A program made the position numbers and the translations under genes. Below the pieces are notes generated by a model. The model was not told where the DNA came from and did no database searches. It worked only from the letters and a program-made list of their open reading frames with translations. Of a stretch of 8,874 bases of DNA, positions 1 through 6,924 are shown piece after piece (the stretch's first letter is position 1; each line of letters starts with the position of its first letter). The DNA is from JAZDLC01 sp043802345 (GTDB lineage Bacteria > Planctomycetota > B15-G4 > JADJEK01): NCBI GenBank assembly GCA_043802345.1, contig JAZDLC010000426.1:1-8874 (forward strand). The letters run 5' to 3'.

Positions 1-48
1 GAACTCGTGGTCCGTTCCCTGGATCGCGGCAGTATCGAGCAGGAATGA
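1..48 (+). CDS. C-terminal tail of an unidentified upstream gene (partial)
   Basis: Frame 1 is open from the window edge and reads ELVVRSLDRGSIEQE before a TGA at 46-48, three bases before the etfB start codon. The tight spacing suggests the last codons of a gene in the same operon. Fifteen residues are too few to name a family, and an open frame this short could be chance. The run AGGAA (41-45) inside it also serves as the likely ribosome binding site of etfB. Confidence 0.4.
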   Translation, partial: ELVVRSLDRGSIEQE

Positions 49-51
49 AGC

Positions 52-831
52 ATGGAGATCATCGTCTGCGTCAAGCAGGTGCCTGATGTGGCCGAGGCAG
101 AGATCGAGATCGATCGCGGCGGAAAGGCGATCGAGACCGGCGACCTCACCTACGGCACCAACGAATGGGACACCTTCGCCATCGAGGCGGCGGTTCAGCT
201 CAAGGAGCAGCATGGTGGCAGGGTCACCGCCGTCACCGTCGGGAACGAGGATGCGGAGGAGTCGCTCAGGCGCGCGCTTGCGATGGGCGCCGACGAGGCT
301 CTGCATCTGCTCGACCCGGCCTTCCTGGAGGCGGACGCTCGCGGCATCGCCACCATTCTCTACCGGGCCATCAAGGACCGGCCGCACGATCTGATTCTGA
401 CCGGAGCGATCAGTGGCGACGCCGGAGGCGGTCAGGTCGGGGGCATGCTGGCGGCCCTGCTCGACATCCCCCATGTTTCACTTGCCACGGCCCTCGAGGT
501 CGAAGGGAGCACGGCTACCGTCCGCCACGAGGTGGAGGGCGGGCTGGAGCGTGTCGTCGAACTCGACCTGCCCGGACTGGTGACGGTGCAGACCGGCATC
601 AACGAGCCGCGCTACGTGTCGATTCGCGGCATCCGCAAGGTAGCCGGCGCCGAGATCCCGGCCCTCTGCGCCAGGGACCTCGGTCTCGACGCGGCGGACT
701 GCGCGGCAGAGGTCGTGCTGGAAGGCGTGTTTCTGCCGCCTCGCGGCGAGGGTGCCGAGATCCTGGAAGGAGATGACGAGCAGAGAGTCGAGGCCCTGGT
801 GGAACGGCTGCGCGAGAGGGGAGGTCTGTGA
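52..831 (+). CDS. etfB: Electron transfer flavoprotein, beta subunit
   Basis: Beta subunit of the heterodimeric electron transfer flavoprotein, a soluble carrier that takes electrons from acyl-CoA dehydrogenases. At 259 aa it has the usual family length. The N-terminus (MEIIVCVKQVPD) is the classic EtfB opening. The nucleotide-binding loop lies at about residues 118-130 (G-A-I-S-G-D-A-G-G-G-Q-V-G), followed by the adenine-side helix GMLAALL. The EtfB signature region spans about residues 157-190 (VEGGLERVVELDLPGLVTV, then TGINEPRY). The loop has G-D-A where many EtfBs have D-D/G-D-S/T, so whether it binds AMP or FAD cannot be decided by eye. The ATG at 52 follows AGGAA by about 7 nt. Its TGA lies inside the start region of etfA, which indicates translational coupling. 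Confidence 0.95.
   Translation: MEIIVCVKQVPDVAEAEIEIDRGGKAIETGDLTYGTNEWDTFAIEAAVQLKEQHGGRVTAVTVGNEDAEESLRRALAMGADEALHLLDPAFLEADARGIATILYRAIKDRPHDLILTGAISGDAGGGQVGGMLAALLDIPHVSLATALEVEGSTATVRHEVEGGLERVVELDLPGLVTVQTGINEPRYVSIRGIRKVAGAEIPALCARDLGLDAADCAAEVVLEGVFLPPRGEGAEILEGDDEQRVEALVERLRERGGL
820..824 (+). promoter_or_regulatory. Ribosome binding site deciding the etfA start
   Basis: GGAGG sits 9 nt before ATG 834 but only 3 nt before the in-frame GTG at 828, which overlaps the etfB stop as GTGA. The spacing favours ATG 834, giving the typical EtfA N-terminus MRKVLIVAE. Confidence 0.6.
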
Positions 832-833
832 CG

Positions 834-1805
834 ATGAGGAAAGTACTGATCGTCGCGGAAAGATCCGCGTCCGGCCTCGATGACAGCGCTCTGGAACTGG
901 TTGCCGCGGCGCGCTCGCTCGGTGATTTGCGAGTGGCCGCCGTCATCCTCGGACGCTCCGTCTCGCCGCAGGCTGACGAACTGGCCCGCTGGTGCGACGA
1001 GGTTTTCGTGTTCGACCACGCCTCGCTCGAGACCTTTGACGGCGAGTTCTACTCCCGGGTGCTCGTCCCGCTCTGCGAGCGTCTGCGGCCATCCGTGACC
1101 CTGGTTGCCCACAGCAATCTCGGCATGGACTTAGGTCCCGCGCTGGCCATGCGGACCGGCATGCCGCAGGTGGCCGATTGCCTGCGCCTCGAGGCGGTGG
1201 ACGAACGGTTGACGGCGGTTCGCGCCATGTACGGCGGCAAGGTCCACGCGCGGGTCTCCGCCCCGATCGGGGCGTCCGGCGTGCTGGTGACGATGCGGCC
1301 CGGAGCGTACTCCGCCCCCGAGGCGGCCCCCGGCGTGGGGGGCGCGGTGAGTCAGGAATCGATTCCTTTGAACTGCGCGCCCCGCCGGCGCCTGATCGAG
1401 ACAGTCGCGCCGGAGCCGGGGGCCGTCGACATCAGCCAGGCCGAGATCCTGGTCTCCGTGGGGCGCGGCATCGAGGAAGAGGAGAACATCGAGATCGCGA
1501 GGTCACTGGCCGCGGCGCTGGGCGGCGAACTGGCGTGCACGCGGCCGGTGGTCGACAAGAAGTGGCTGAGCAAGAGCCATCAGGTCGGCACGTCCGGGAC
1601 GACGGTCAAGCCGAAGATCTACCTGGCGATCGGCGTGAGCGGCTCGTTCCAGCACCTGGGAGGCATCAAGGGGAATCCGTTCATCGCCGCAATCAACAAG
1701 GACGCAGCCGCGCCGATCTTCGCCGTGGCCGATGTTGGCATCGTCGGGGATCTCTTCGACATCGTGCCGTTGCTCGAGGAGAAGATCCTGGAGCGAAAGG
1801 GCTGA
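834..1805 (+). CDS. etfA: Electron transfer flavoprotein, alpha subunit
   Basis: Alpha subunit of ETF, which carries most of the FAD site. Numbering is from GTG 828, giving 325 aa; it is 323 aa from the preferred ATG 834. The N-terminal domain spans about residues 1-190. The C-terminal FAD domain (about 206-325) is well conserved: V-G-R-G at 211-214, Arg239 in CTRPVVD, QVGTSG at 252-257, and the EtfA signature from IYLAIGVSG (264-272) through QHLGGIKG to AAIN, then NKDAAAPIF and ADVGIVGDLF. Phe274 stands before QH, where the family usually has Ile or Val, and Lys244-Lys245 replace the usual Ala-Gly after VVD. Both are small departures within the flavin region. Its TGA is followed 2 nt later by the acyl-CoA dehydrogenase start, so all three genes are probably one transcript. 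Confidence 0.94.
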   Translation: MRKVLIVAERSASGLDDSALELVAAARSLGDLRVAAVILGRSVSPQADELARWCDEVFVFDHASLETFDGEFYSRVLVPLCERLRPSVTLVAHSNLGMDLGPALAMRTGMPQVADCLRLEAVDERLTAVRAMYGGKVHARVSAPIGASGVLVTMRPGAYSAPEAAPGVGGAVSQESIPLNCAPRRRLIETVAPEPGAVDISQAEILVSVGRGIEEEENIEIARSLAAALGGELACTRPVVDKKWLSKSHQVGTSGTTVKPKIYLAIGVSGSFQHLGGIKGNPFIAAINKDAAAPIFAVADVGIVGDLFDIVPLLEEKILERKG

Positions 1806-1807
1806 TC

Positions 1808-2956
1808 ATGGATTTCATGCTGAACAAGGTCCAGAAGGACATCCAGAAGGCGGCGCGCGCGTTCGCGAAGGGTGAGTTCGACCGGGAGCGCGCCCTCGAG
1901 TTCGAGGAGCGGCACGAGTTCCCCACGGAGATCTGGAAGAAGGCGGCCGGCGAGGGTTTCATCGGGCTCGACTTTCCCGAGGAGTACGGCGGGTCGGGGT
2001 ACGGCAATCTCGAGAAGGCGCTCGTGATCGAGGAGTTCTGCCGCCGCGACTCAGGGATCGGGTCCGCCCTGCTGGTCACGGATTTTGGAGCCGCCAACAT
2101 CGCCCACTACGGAACGGACGAGCAGAAGCGGCGCTACCTGCCGCTGGTGTGCGAGGGCGAGGCGATTTCCGGCGGTGCGATCACCGAGCCGGAGCATGGC
2201 AGCGACATCACCAGCATGGCGACCGTCGCGAAGCGGAATGGCGACGACTGGATCGTCGACGGCGTGAAGACCTTCATCACCTCGGCCGGCATCGCCCATC
2301 ATTATGTGACGTTGTGTCAGACCGATCCGGACGCAGGTCGCAAGGGCCAGACGATGTTCGTCATCGACGCGGACTCACCCGGCATCGAGGTGGCCAGCGT
2401 CGGAAACAAGATGGGCATCAAGATGATCCCCACCGGCGAACTCTCGTTCAAGAGTGTGCGCGTGCCAGGCGGGAACCTCCTGGGCGAGGAGGGGAAGGGG
2501 TTCTCCCAGATCGTGAAGTTCTTCGACGAGAGCCGGCTCGTGGTCGCGGCCCAGGCGGTCGGCATCGCCCAGGGCGCCTTTGAGCGCGCCCTCGACTACG
2601 TCAAGGGACGCAAGCAGTTCGGCAAGCGCATCGCGCAGTTCCAGATCACGCAGCACAAGCTCGCCGACATGGCGACGAAGATCGAGCTGGCTCGCCTGAT
2701 CACGCACAAGGCGGCGTGGACGGCCGACCAGGGAAAGCCCGACTCGAAGCTCACCTCCATGGCCAAGGTCTACGCCTCTCGGACCGCGGTGGAGGTCGCC
2801 GACGAGGCGATCCAGCTCCTCGGCGGCTACGGCTACATCACCGAGTTCGAGGTGGAGCGGTTCTATCGGGACGCCCGGATCACCGAAATCTACGAGGGGA
2901 CGAACGAGATCCAGAAGAACAACATCGCGGGCGCGCTGATCGGGCGCCTGCGATAG
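1808..2956 (+). CDS. Acyl-CoA dehydrogenase
   Basis: FAD enzyme that oxidises an acyl-CoA to the trans-2-enoyl-CoA and passes electrons to ETF. At 382 aa from ATG 1808 it has the usual short-chain-type length. The open frame runs further upstream, but that part overlaps etfA and is not coding. Visible landmarks: N-terminal helical domain to about residue 115; signature T-E-P-E-H-G-S-D at 126-133; F-I-T-S flavin region near 156-159; R-K-Q-F-G at 268-272 (FAD and dimer contacts); G-G-Y-G-Y at 339-343; catalytic-base region Y-E-G-T-N-E-I-Q with Glu363. His132-equivalent variation is noted at His130, where small residues are usual. The chain-length or branched substrate cannot be told from sequence. 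Immediate linkage to etfBA supports direct electron transfer to the neighbouring ETF. Confidence 0.94.
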   Translation: MDFMLNKVQKDIQKAARAFAKGEFDRERALEFEERHEFPTEIWKKAAGEGFIGLDFPEEYGGSGYGNLEKALVIEEFCRRDSGIGSALLVTDFGAANIAHYGTDEQKRRYLPLVCEGEAISGGAITEPEHGSDITSMATVAKRNGDDWIVDGVKTFITSAGIAHHYVTLCQTDPDAGRKGQTMFVIDADSPGIEVASVGNKMGIKMIPTGELSFKSVRVPGGNLLGEEGKGFSQIVKFFDESRLVVAAQAVGIAQGAFERALDYVKGRKQFGKRIAQFQITQHKLADMATKIELARLITHKAAWTADQGKPDSKLTSMAKVYASRTAVEVADEAIQLLGGYGYITEFEVERFYRDARITEIYEGTNEIQKNNIAGALIGRLR

Positions 2957-2963
2957 GGGAAGA

Positions 2964-3035
2964 GGTCCGCCGTCGGAGGGCCGAGTACGAGCCCTCTAGC
3001 CCTCCAGCCGGGTCCGCCGTCGGAGAGCCGAGTAC
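2964..3035 (+). repeat. Pair of 25-bp direct repeats, 47-bp period
   Basis: The 25-bp unit at 2964-2988 recurs at 3011-3035 with one mismatch (G at 2979, A at 3026). It lies just after the acyl-CoA dehydrogenase stop. Only two copies are present, so this is not an array. The second copy contributes the left arm of the hairpin at 3022-3059. Confidence 0.75.
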
Positions 3036-3059
3036 GGGAGCCGTGCCGGGCGGCTCTCC
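3022..3059. terminator. GC-rich hairpin between convergent genes
   Basis: GGAGAGCCG (3022-3030) is the exact reverse complement of CGGCTCTCC (3051-3059), with a 20-nt spacer. GGGAGCCG (3036-3043) is a nearer alternative left arm. The site lies between the 3' ends of the acyl-CoA dehydrogenase and the minus-strand secreted-protein gene. No T-run follows, so intrinsic termination is an inference from position. Confidence 0.45.
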
Positions 3060-3065
3060 CTTCGG

Positions 3066-3084
3066 TCGCGGCCGGCGGCCGCGA
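3066..3084. terminator. Perfect 8-bp inverted repeat, possible bidirectional terminator
   Basis: TCGCGGCC (3066-3073) and GGCCGCGA (3077-3084) form a perfect stem with a 3-nt GGC loop, 25 nt from the stop codon of the minus-strand gene. It is symmetric, so it would fold in transcripts from either side. It has no T-tract. Confidence 0.45.
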
Positions 3085-3108
3085 TGTGGAACCCCAGCCG
3101 ACCTTCCC

Positions 3109-4692
3109 CTACGGCTCCAGGAAGACCTTCAGTCCGTTGGAGAAGGCGTAGCCGTGGGGACTCGTCGCGTCGGCGCTCAGGTACTGCACCCACACATCCA
3201 CCGGCCCCCGCCCGCCCGGTACCGGGAAGTTGAGCGTGCCATTGGCGCTGGTGTAGAGCGGGACGTAGAGCTGGATCGGGTACGGCACGAGCACCGAATC
3301 CCAGAAGGGCGTCGGCGTGGACGTCAGGCTGAACAGCAGATAGGAGAGTGCGTTCGGCTGGGCGAAGCGCAGCACGAGCTGGCCGTTGCCGGAGCTGGAG
3401 AGATCGCCGCAGGAGCGCAACTCGGAGTAGAGCCCGTCGGCGCCGAGCGTGGCGTACCCCAGGTCGACCTGGTTGGTCGCGCCCATCGGGGCGAGGGTGG
3501 CGAGCTGGAACTGGTCGAAACCCGGACCCGCGTCGAACTGCTCGAGCAGCGCGGAGACGTTGCCACCCGGCGGGGCGGCGGCATCGAACGAGAAGTTGAA
3601 GATCGAGTTCCAACCCAGCGGGTTGCTGGTGGTGGAGAAGACCAGGTCGGTCGCCGTACGGCTCACCGTCCAGTCATTGCCGGCGTTCGAATCCACATCG
3701 CGGAATGACTCGTTGGTCACCGCCGCGCCGGGACAGACCGGGATGCTGAAACTGCCGATTCCCCGGGCGTTGTCTCGATTGTGGAGCGCGTACTCGTAGT
3801 GGAAGATTCCGCCGCCCAGGTCGGTGGTCTTGATGGCCAGGTACACACGACCGTCAAACGGGCCGTTGGTGGTAGAGGTCACCGTGGCGCCGCTCCAGCG
3901 GTTCAGCACCGAGCCTTCGACCTTGACGTTGCCGGACCCCTCGCTGGGAACGCCGATGCTCCAACTGCTGCCGGTCCAGGTCCGCGTGAAGTAGCGTGAG
4001 CCCTGGTTGTTCTCACGCACATTGTCCGGCTCACCCCGCAGGACGTACTGGGCTGAGAAGTAGTAGGTCCCTGCCGGCTGGAAGTCGCTGTCTTTCACAT
4101 GGATGATGTGGCCGAGCGGGTCGCTTGGAATGATCGCGCTGCGGTTGCCGTCGCAATCATAGGGCGGCGGAGCGACCGGTTCTCCCCGATCGAAGTGGGA
4201 GCAGACCGGGTCCCAGGTGCCGGTCCACGGATTGACCTCCTCCGCCGGGCCCAGGTAGTAGTCGTCGCCGTTGCTGCCGGTCCCGTACGTGTCGGAGCAG
4301 CCCACGCCCAGGAACGTCCCGTTGCTGGGATGCAGGCATTGCGAGCACTGGGAGCTGCTGAGCGCGTAGTAGCCGTGCTTGACGAAACTCCGGTCGGAGA
4401 CCTGCACCATGCGCCCGCCTTCGTCCCGGACCACCAGGAAGCCAATGAAGGGGTGATCCGCACCCATCGGCGCAAGCCAGGGAAGGTCGATGCTGCCGAC
4501 GTTGCAGGACGTGGTGCTCAGGGCCAGTCCGCAGACACCGTTGGGATACGAGCCGGTCCGGCCCATCCGGTAGATGCCACCGAGGATGCCGAGCGAGACG
4601 TCTTTTCCGGGTTCCTGATTCGGCTGCGCACTCGACAGAGGCGCCAGTCCGAAGAGAAGACCAAGCGACAGCAGGACGAGTCTATATTCCAT
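3109..4692 (-). CDS. Secreted, Cys-containing protein of unknown function
   Basis: A 527-aa protein that begins with a clear Sec signal peptide (MEYRLVLLSLGLLFGLAPLSSA, cleavage probably after residue 22). The mature part is rich in Gly, Ser, Thr, Asn and aromatics, as is usual for beta-rich extracellular proteins. It has nine Cys, including a C-x2-C at 116-119. Recognisable stretches are TTSCNVGS, KHGYYALS, GVGCSDTYGTGSNGDD, EVNPWTG, DLGGGIFHYEYALHN and a C-terminal S-P-H-G-Y-A-F-S-N-G-L end. From memory, these resemble large unnamed secreted families of Planctomycetota and neighbouring phyla. The C-terminal end resembles the short beta module that closes many of their exported proteins. No catalytic motif was recognised. 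The ATG at 4692 has a GGAG (4704-4707) 11 nt upstream, slightly long. It is transcribed alone and diverges from the ferredoxin gene. Confidence 0.85.
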   Translation of the reverse strand: MEYRLVLLSLGLLFGLAPLSSAQPNQEPGKDVSLGILGGIYRMGRTGSYPNGVCGLALSTTSCNVGSIDLPWLAPMGADHPFIGFLVVRDEGGRMVQVSDRSFVKHGYYALSSSQCSQCLHPSNGTFLGVGCSDTYGTGSNGDDYYLGPAEEVNPWTGTWDPVCSHFDRGEPVAPPPYDCDGNRSAIIPSDPLGHIIHVKDSDFQPAGTYYFSAQYVLRGEPDNVRENNQGSRYFTRTWTGSSWSIGVPSEGSGNVKVEGSVLNRWSGATVTSTTNGPFDGRVYLAIKTTDLGGGIFHYEYALHNRDNARGIGSFSIPVCPGAAVTNESFRDVDSNAGNDWTVSRTATDLVFSTTSNPLGWNSIFNFSFDAAAPPGGNVSALLEQFDAGPGFDQFQLATLAPMGATNQVDLGYATLGADGLYSELRSCGDLSSSGNGQLVLRFAQPNALSYLLFSLTSTPTPFWDSVLVPYPIQLYVPLYTSANGTLNFPVPGGRGPVDVWVQYLSADATSPHGYAFSNGLKVFLEP

Positions 4693-4837
4693 GTGGTTGT
4701 GATCTCCGATTCCGAGGGGGCGCTTGTGAGAGATTGCTACTGGGACGCTCGGCCCCTTCTAGCCCGACTTCTGGTGGATGTGCGGATCCGGTTCTCTTTA
4801 TGTTCTTTTTGAAGATATAACCTGTTGTAAAAAAGTT

Positions 4838-4846
4838 TGTTATGAT
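4838..4846 (+). promoter_or_regulatory. Candidate extended -10 promoter for the ferredoxin-like gene
   Basis: TGTTATGAT is an extended -10 element (TGn plus TATGAT). It lies in the only markedly AT-rich stretch of the window (about 4793-4848), about 40 nt before the GTG start. No good -35 hexamer lies 16-18 nt upstream, which an extended -10 can tolerate. The same AT-rich block probably also feeds the divergent secreted-protein gene, but I found no convincing -10/-35 pair on that strand. Confidence 0.45.
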
Positions 4847-4869
4847 TTGCGCCGGGTGGGGTTGAGCCA

Positions 4870-4884
4870 GACTCGGACGGAGTC
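4870..4884 (+). promoter_or_regulatory. Small hairpin enclosing the ribosome binding site
   Basis: GACTC (4870-4874) and GAGTC (4880-4884) can pair around a 5-nt loop. The right arm contains most of the GGAG (4879-4882) that lies 5 nt before GTG 4888. A 5-bp stem is weak, so control of initiation is only a possibility. The GGAG itself supports the GTG start. Confidence 0.3.
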
Positions 4885-4887
4885 CGC

Positions 4888-6411
4888 GTGGAATCTGACC
4901 TGCCGCGACCGGTGAAGCTTCCCGAGCATTGCGGCCAGCCACGGCCCTCACGACACTCTCGCTACCGAGCGATCAGCCTGATCCTGGTGCATGTGGCAGT
5001 GATCGGCCATGTGATCCACTGGCAGCTCACCGGCCGGACGCTAACGCCTCTCGAGCCCTCCGAATCGATGCAGACCCTGGAACAAGGTCTGGTGAACGCG
5101 GGCTTCGTGTTCTTCGCCGGGCTGATCCTGGTCACGCTGATTCTCGGCCGCTTCTTCTGTGGCTGGGCCTGCCATGTCGTGGCATATCAGGACCTCTGCT
5201 CCTGGCTGATGAGGAGGATCGGCGTTGTACCGGGCCTGATCCGGTCCCGGCTGCTGATCCTGATCCCGTTCGGGGTGGCGTTCTACATGTTCGCCTGGCC
5301 GCAGGTGGTGCGGCTCCTGGAAGGACGCGCGCCCCCCGAACTGGTGGCCCACCTGACCACCAACAGCTTCTGGAAGACAATGCCCGGCTTCTGGGTCGGG
5401 CTCCTGACCCTGCTGGTGGATGGGTTCCTGATCGTCTACTTGCTGGGCGCCAAGAGCTTCTGCGCCTATGGCTGCCCCTACGGGGCCTTCTTCCAGTTGG
5501 CGGACCGCCTGGCCCCCGGGCGCATCCGGGTCAACGAGGCCTGCATGGGTTGCGGCCACTGCACCTCGACCTGCAGCAGCAACGTGCGGGTGCACGAAGA
5601 GGTGGCCCGCTTCGGCGCGATCCGGGACCAGAACTGCATGAAGTGTCTCGACTGCGTCAGCGTCTGCCCCACCAACGCGCTCTCCTATCGGTTCGGCACC
5701 TCCGGCTTCCTGAAGCGGCTGTTCGAGCGGAAGCGGCGCATGCGCCGGACTTACGACTTCAGTTGGCCGGAAGAGTTCTTTCTTCTGGCGCTGTTCCTGC
5801 TGGCTCTCTACGCCTTTCGCGGCCTGTATGGCGTGGTGCCCTTCCTGCTCTCGATTGGCATCGCGGTGATCGTGGCCTGCTCGGCGGTGGTGTTCTTCAG
5901 GATGATCCGGCGCGGTGACCTGCGCTTTCGCGAGCGGCCGCTCCTGGCGGGCGGACGGTTCACGCGAACCGGACTGGCGGCCGCCGCCTTGATCGGGATG
6001 CTGCTGGCCTTCACCTTTCACAGCGCCGTGGTGCAGTACCATCTGCGAGAAGGCGGCAGGCTGCTGGCCAGGGCCCGGGAATTGCCTCCCGAGCAGCGTC
6101 CGCCGCTGCTCACCGATGGCCTGGAACATCTGCGGCGGGCCGAGAGGCTGGGCCTGTTCACCCACACCGGGCTGCTCGACGCGCTCAGCGGCACCCTGCG
6201 CTTCCAGGGCGATCGGGCCGGGGCGGCGGAGTATCTGAAGCGCTCGTGCGAGCTGGAACCTGCGGTGGAGAAACACCTGGAGCTCTCCACCCTCAGACTC
6301 CAGTTGGGCGAGGTTGAGGCGACCCGAGAGGCCCTGCTGCGCGCGCTCGAATTGGAGCCGGGAAACCCCACGGCGACCGAGCGCCTTGGACTTCTCGAAC
6401 GGCAACCGTGA
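4888..6411 (+). CDS. Membrane-bound [4Fe-4S] ferredoxin protein (NapH/NosR/CcoG type) with C-terminal TPR
   Basis: A 507-aa polytopic membrane iron-sulfur protein. Hydrophobic segments lie near residues 28-46, 70-88, 121-138, 166-187, 296-338 (probably two) and 361-383. Two membrane-edge Cys motifs typical of the NapH/NosR/CcoG group are present: C91-GWA-C95-H and C192-AYG-C196-P. A ferredoxin domain follows with Cys219, 222, 225, 229 and Cys250, 253, 256, 260, fitting two [4Fe-4S] clusters. After the last membrane segment, residues about 386-507 are charged helices with TPR-like repeats (AAEYLKRSCELEPA; ALLRALELEPGNPTA) instead of the C-terminal Ig-like domain of CcoG. The first motif has His96 where Pro is usual, and the first cluster ends in Cys-Ser instead of Cys-Pro. 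Likely role: electron transfer across or at the membrane to an unknown partner. It has no adjacent nap, nos or cco genes to assign it, and is monocistronic here. Confidence 0.88.
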   Translation: MESDLPRPVKLPEHCGQPRPSRHSRYRAISLILVHVAVIGHVIHWQLTGRTLTPLEPSESMQTLEQGLVNAGFVFFAGLILVTLILGRFFCGWACHVVAYQDLCSWLMRRIGVVPGLIRSRLLILIPFGVAFYMFAWPQVVRLLEGRAPPELVAHLTTNSFWKTMPGFWVGLLTLLVDGFLIVYLLGAKSFCAYGCPYGAFFQLADRLAPGRIRVNEACMGCGHCTSTCSSNVRVHEEVARFGAIRDQNCMKCLDCVSVCPTNALSYRFGTSGFLKRLFERKRRMRRTYDFSWPEEFFLLALFLLALYAFRGLYGVVPFLLSIGIAVIVACSAVVFFRMIRRGDLRFRERPLLAGGRFTRTGLAAAALIGMLLAFTFHSAVVQYHLREGGRLLARARELPPEQRPPLLTDGLEHLRRAERLGLFTHTGLLDALSGTLRFQGDRAGAAEYLKRSCELEPAVEKHLELSTLRLQLGEVEATREALLRALELEPGNPTATERLGLLERQP

Positions 6412-6480
6412 GCCGGGATGAGAATGCCTCGCTGAGCGCGTGTGGTGTCCGACGGTTGTCACGCCGGACGAGCCGGCGAT

Positions 6481-6507
6481 CCGGGGGCGGGGAGCAGCCC
6501 CTCCCGG
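6481..6507. terminator. Hairpin between convergent genes
   Basis: CCGGG (6481-6485) pairs with CCCGG (6503-6507), and inner GGGG (6489-6492) with CCCC (6498-6501), around an AGCAG loop with a small internal asymmetry. It lies 4 nt beyond the stop of the DoxX gene and about 70 nt beyond the ferredoxin gene, so it could end transcription from both sides. No T-run is present. Confidence 0.45.
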
Positions 6508-6511
6508 TGAC

Positions 6512-6907
6512 TCAACCCGCGGCTGACTTCTTCGTACGTGCGTCCACGCTCCAGGTTCCGGCGCCCCTGGCCGCGATGAACAGAAACACGAAGCAGTAGA
6601 GAGCAGCCAGTTCGCCCTGGTTCTGCACGGGCAAGAGGCCCTGTGGCTGATGCACCTGAAAGTAGGCGACGGCCATCACTCCGCTGCAGAGGAAGGCCGC
6701 ATAGGAGGTCCGCCACCCGATCAGGATCAGCAGACCGCCGACCAGCTCGATCACGCCGCCGAACCAGATCTGCGTGAAGATCCCGGGTTGATGGCCGCCC
6801 AGCACGCCGAAGATCTTCTGCAGTCCGTGGCAGGTGAACATGAAGCCGGCGGTGATGCGCAAGAGCGCGTAGATCTGGGGCGAGAATTTGCCCAGGAACT
6901 TGTCCAT
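6512..6907 (-). CDS. DoxX family membrane protein
   Basis: A 131-aa integral membrane protein with four hydrophobic helices (about residues 11-30, 46-64, 67-83 and 98-113). It has the DoxX hallmarks: ALLRITAGFMFTCHGLQK at the first helix, a G-G-x-x-E-L-x-G-G-L-L-I-L-I-G stretch at the second, and a C-terminal G-T-W-S-V-D-A end. DoxX proteins act at the cytoplasmic membrane. Some associate with quinone- or thiol-linked oxidoreductases, and in mycobacteria one forms a complex with superoxide dismutase and a sulfurtransferase. AGGAG (6914-6918) lies 6 nt before the ATG, inside the 17-nt gap after the peroxiredoxin-like gene. It is the last gene of the minus-strand operon, so a role in redox-stress defence with those neighbours is inferred. 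Confidence 0.9.
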   Translation of the reverse strand: MDKFLGKFSPQIYALLRITAGFMFTCHGLQKIFGVLGGHQPGIFTQIWFGGVIELVGGLLILIGWRTSYAAFLCSGVMAVAYFQVHQPQGLLPVQNQGELAALYCFVFLFIAARGAGTWSVDARTKKSAAG

Positions 6908-6924
6908 CTTCTTCTCCTCGAGAC

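Noticed and set aside
1178..1807. N-terminal extension of the acyl-CoA dehydrogenase frame into etfA
   Set aside because: The extension is Arg/Gly-rich, lies over conserved etfA sequence, and the family start is at ATG 1808.
2716..3708. Long plus-strand open frame spanning the end of the acyl-CoA dehydrogenase and the antisense of the secreted-protein gene
   Set aside because: Arg/Gly-rich low-complexity translation overlapping two well-supported genes.
5158..5175. C91-GWA-C95-H as a heme-binding motif
   Set aside because: It sits at a membrane edge exactly where NapH/NosR/CcoG proteins have their CX3CP motif, and no cytochrome domain is present.
5041..6462. Long minus-strand open frame opposite the ferredoxin gene
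   Set aside because: It is rich in Gln, Glu, Gly and Pro with no recognisable motif, as expected for the antisense of a GC-rich gene. The plus strand has clear ferredoxin and membrane motifs.
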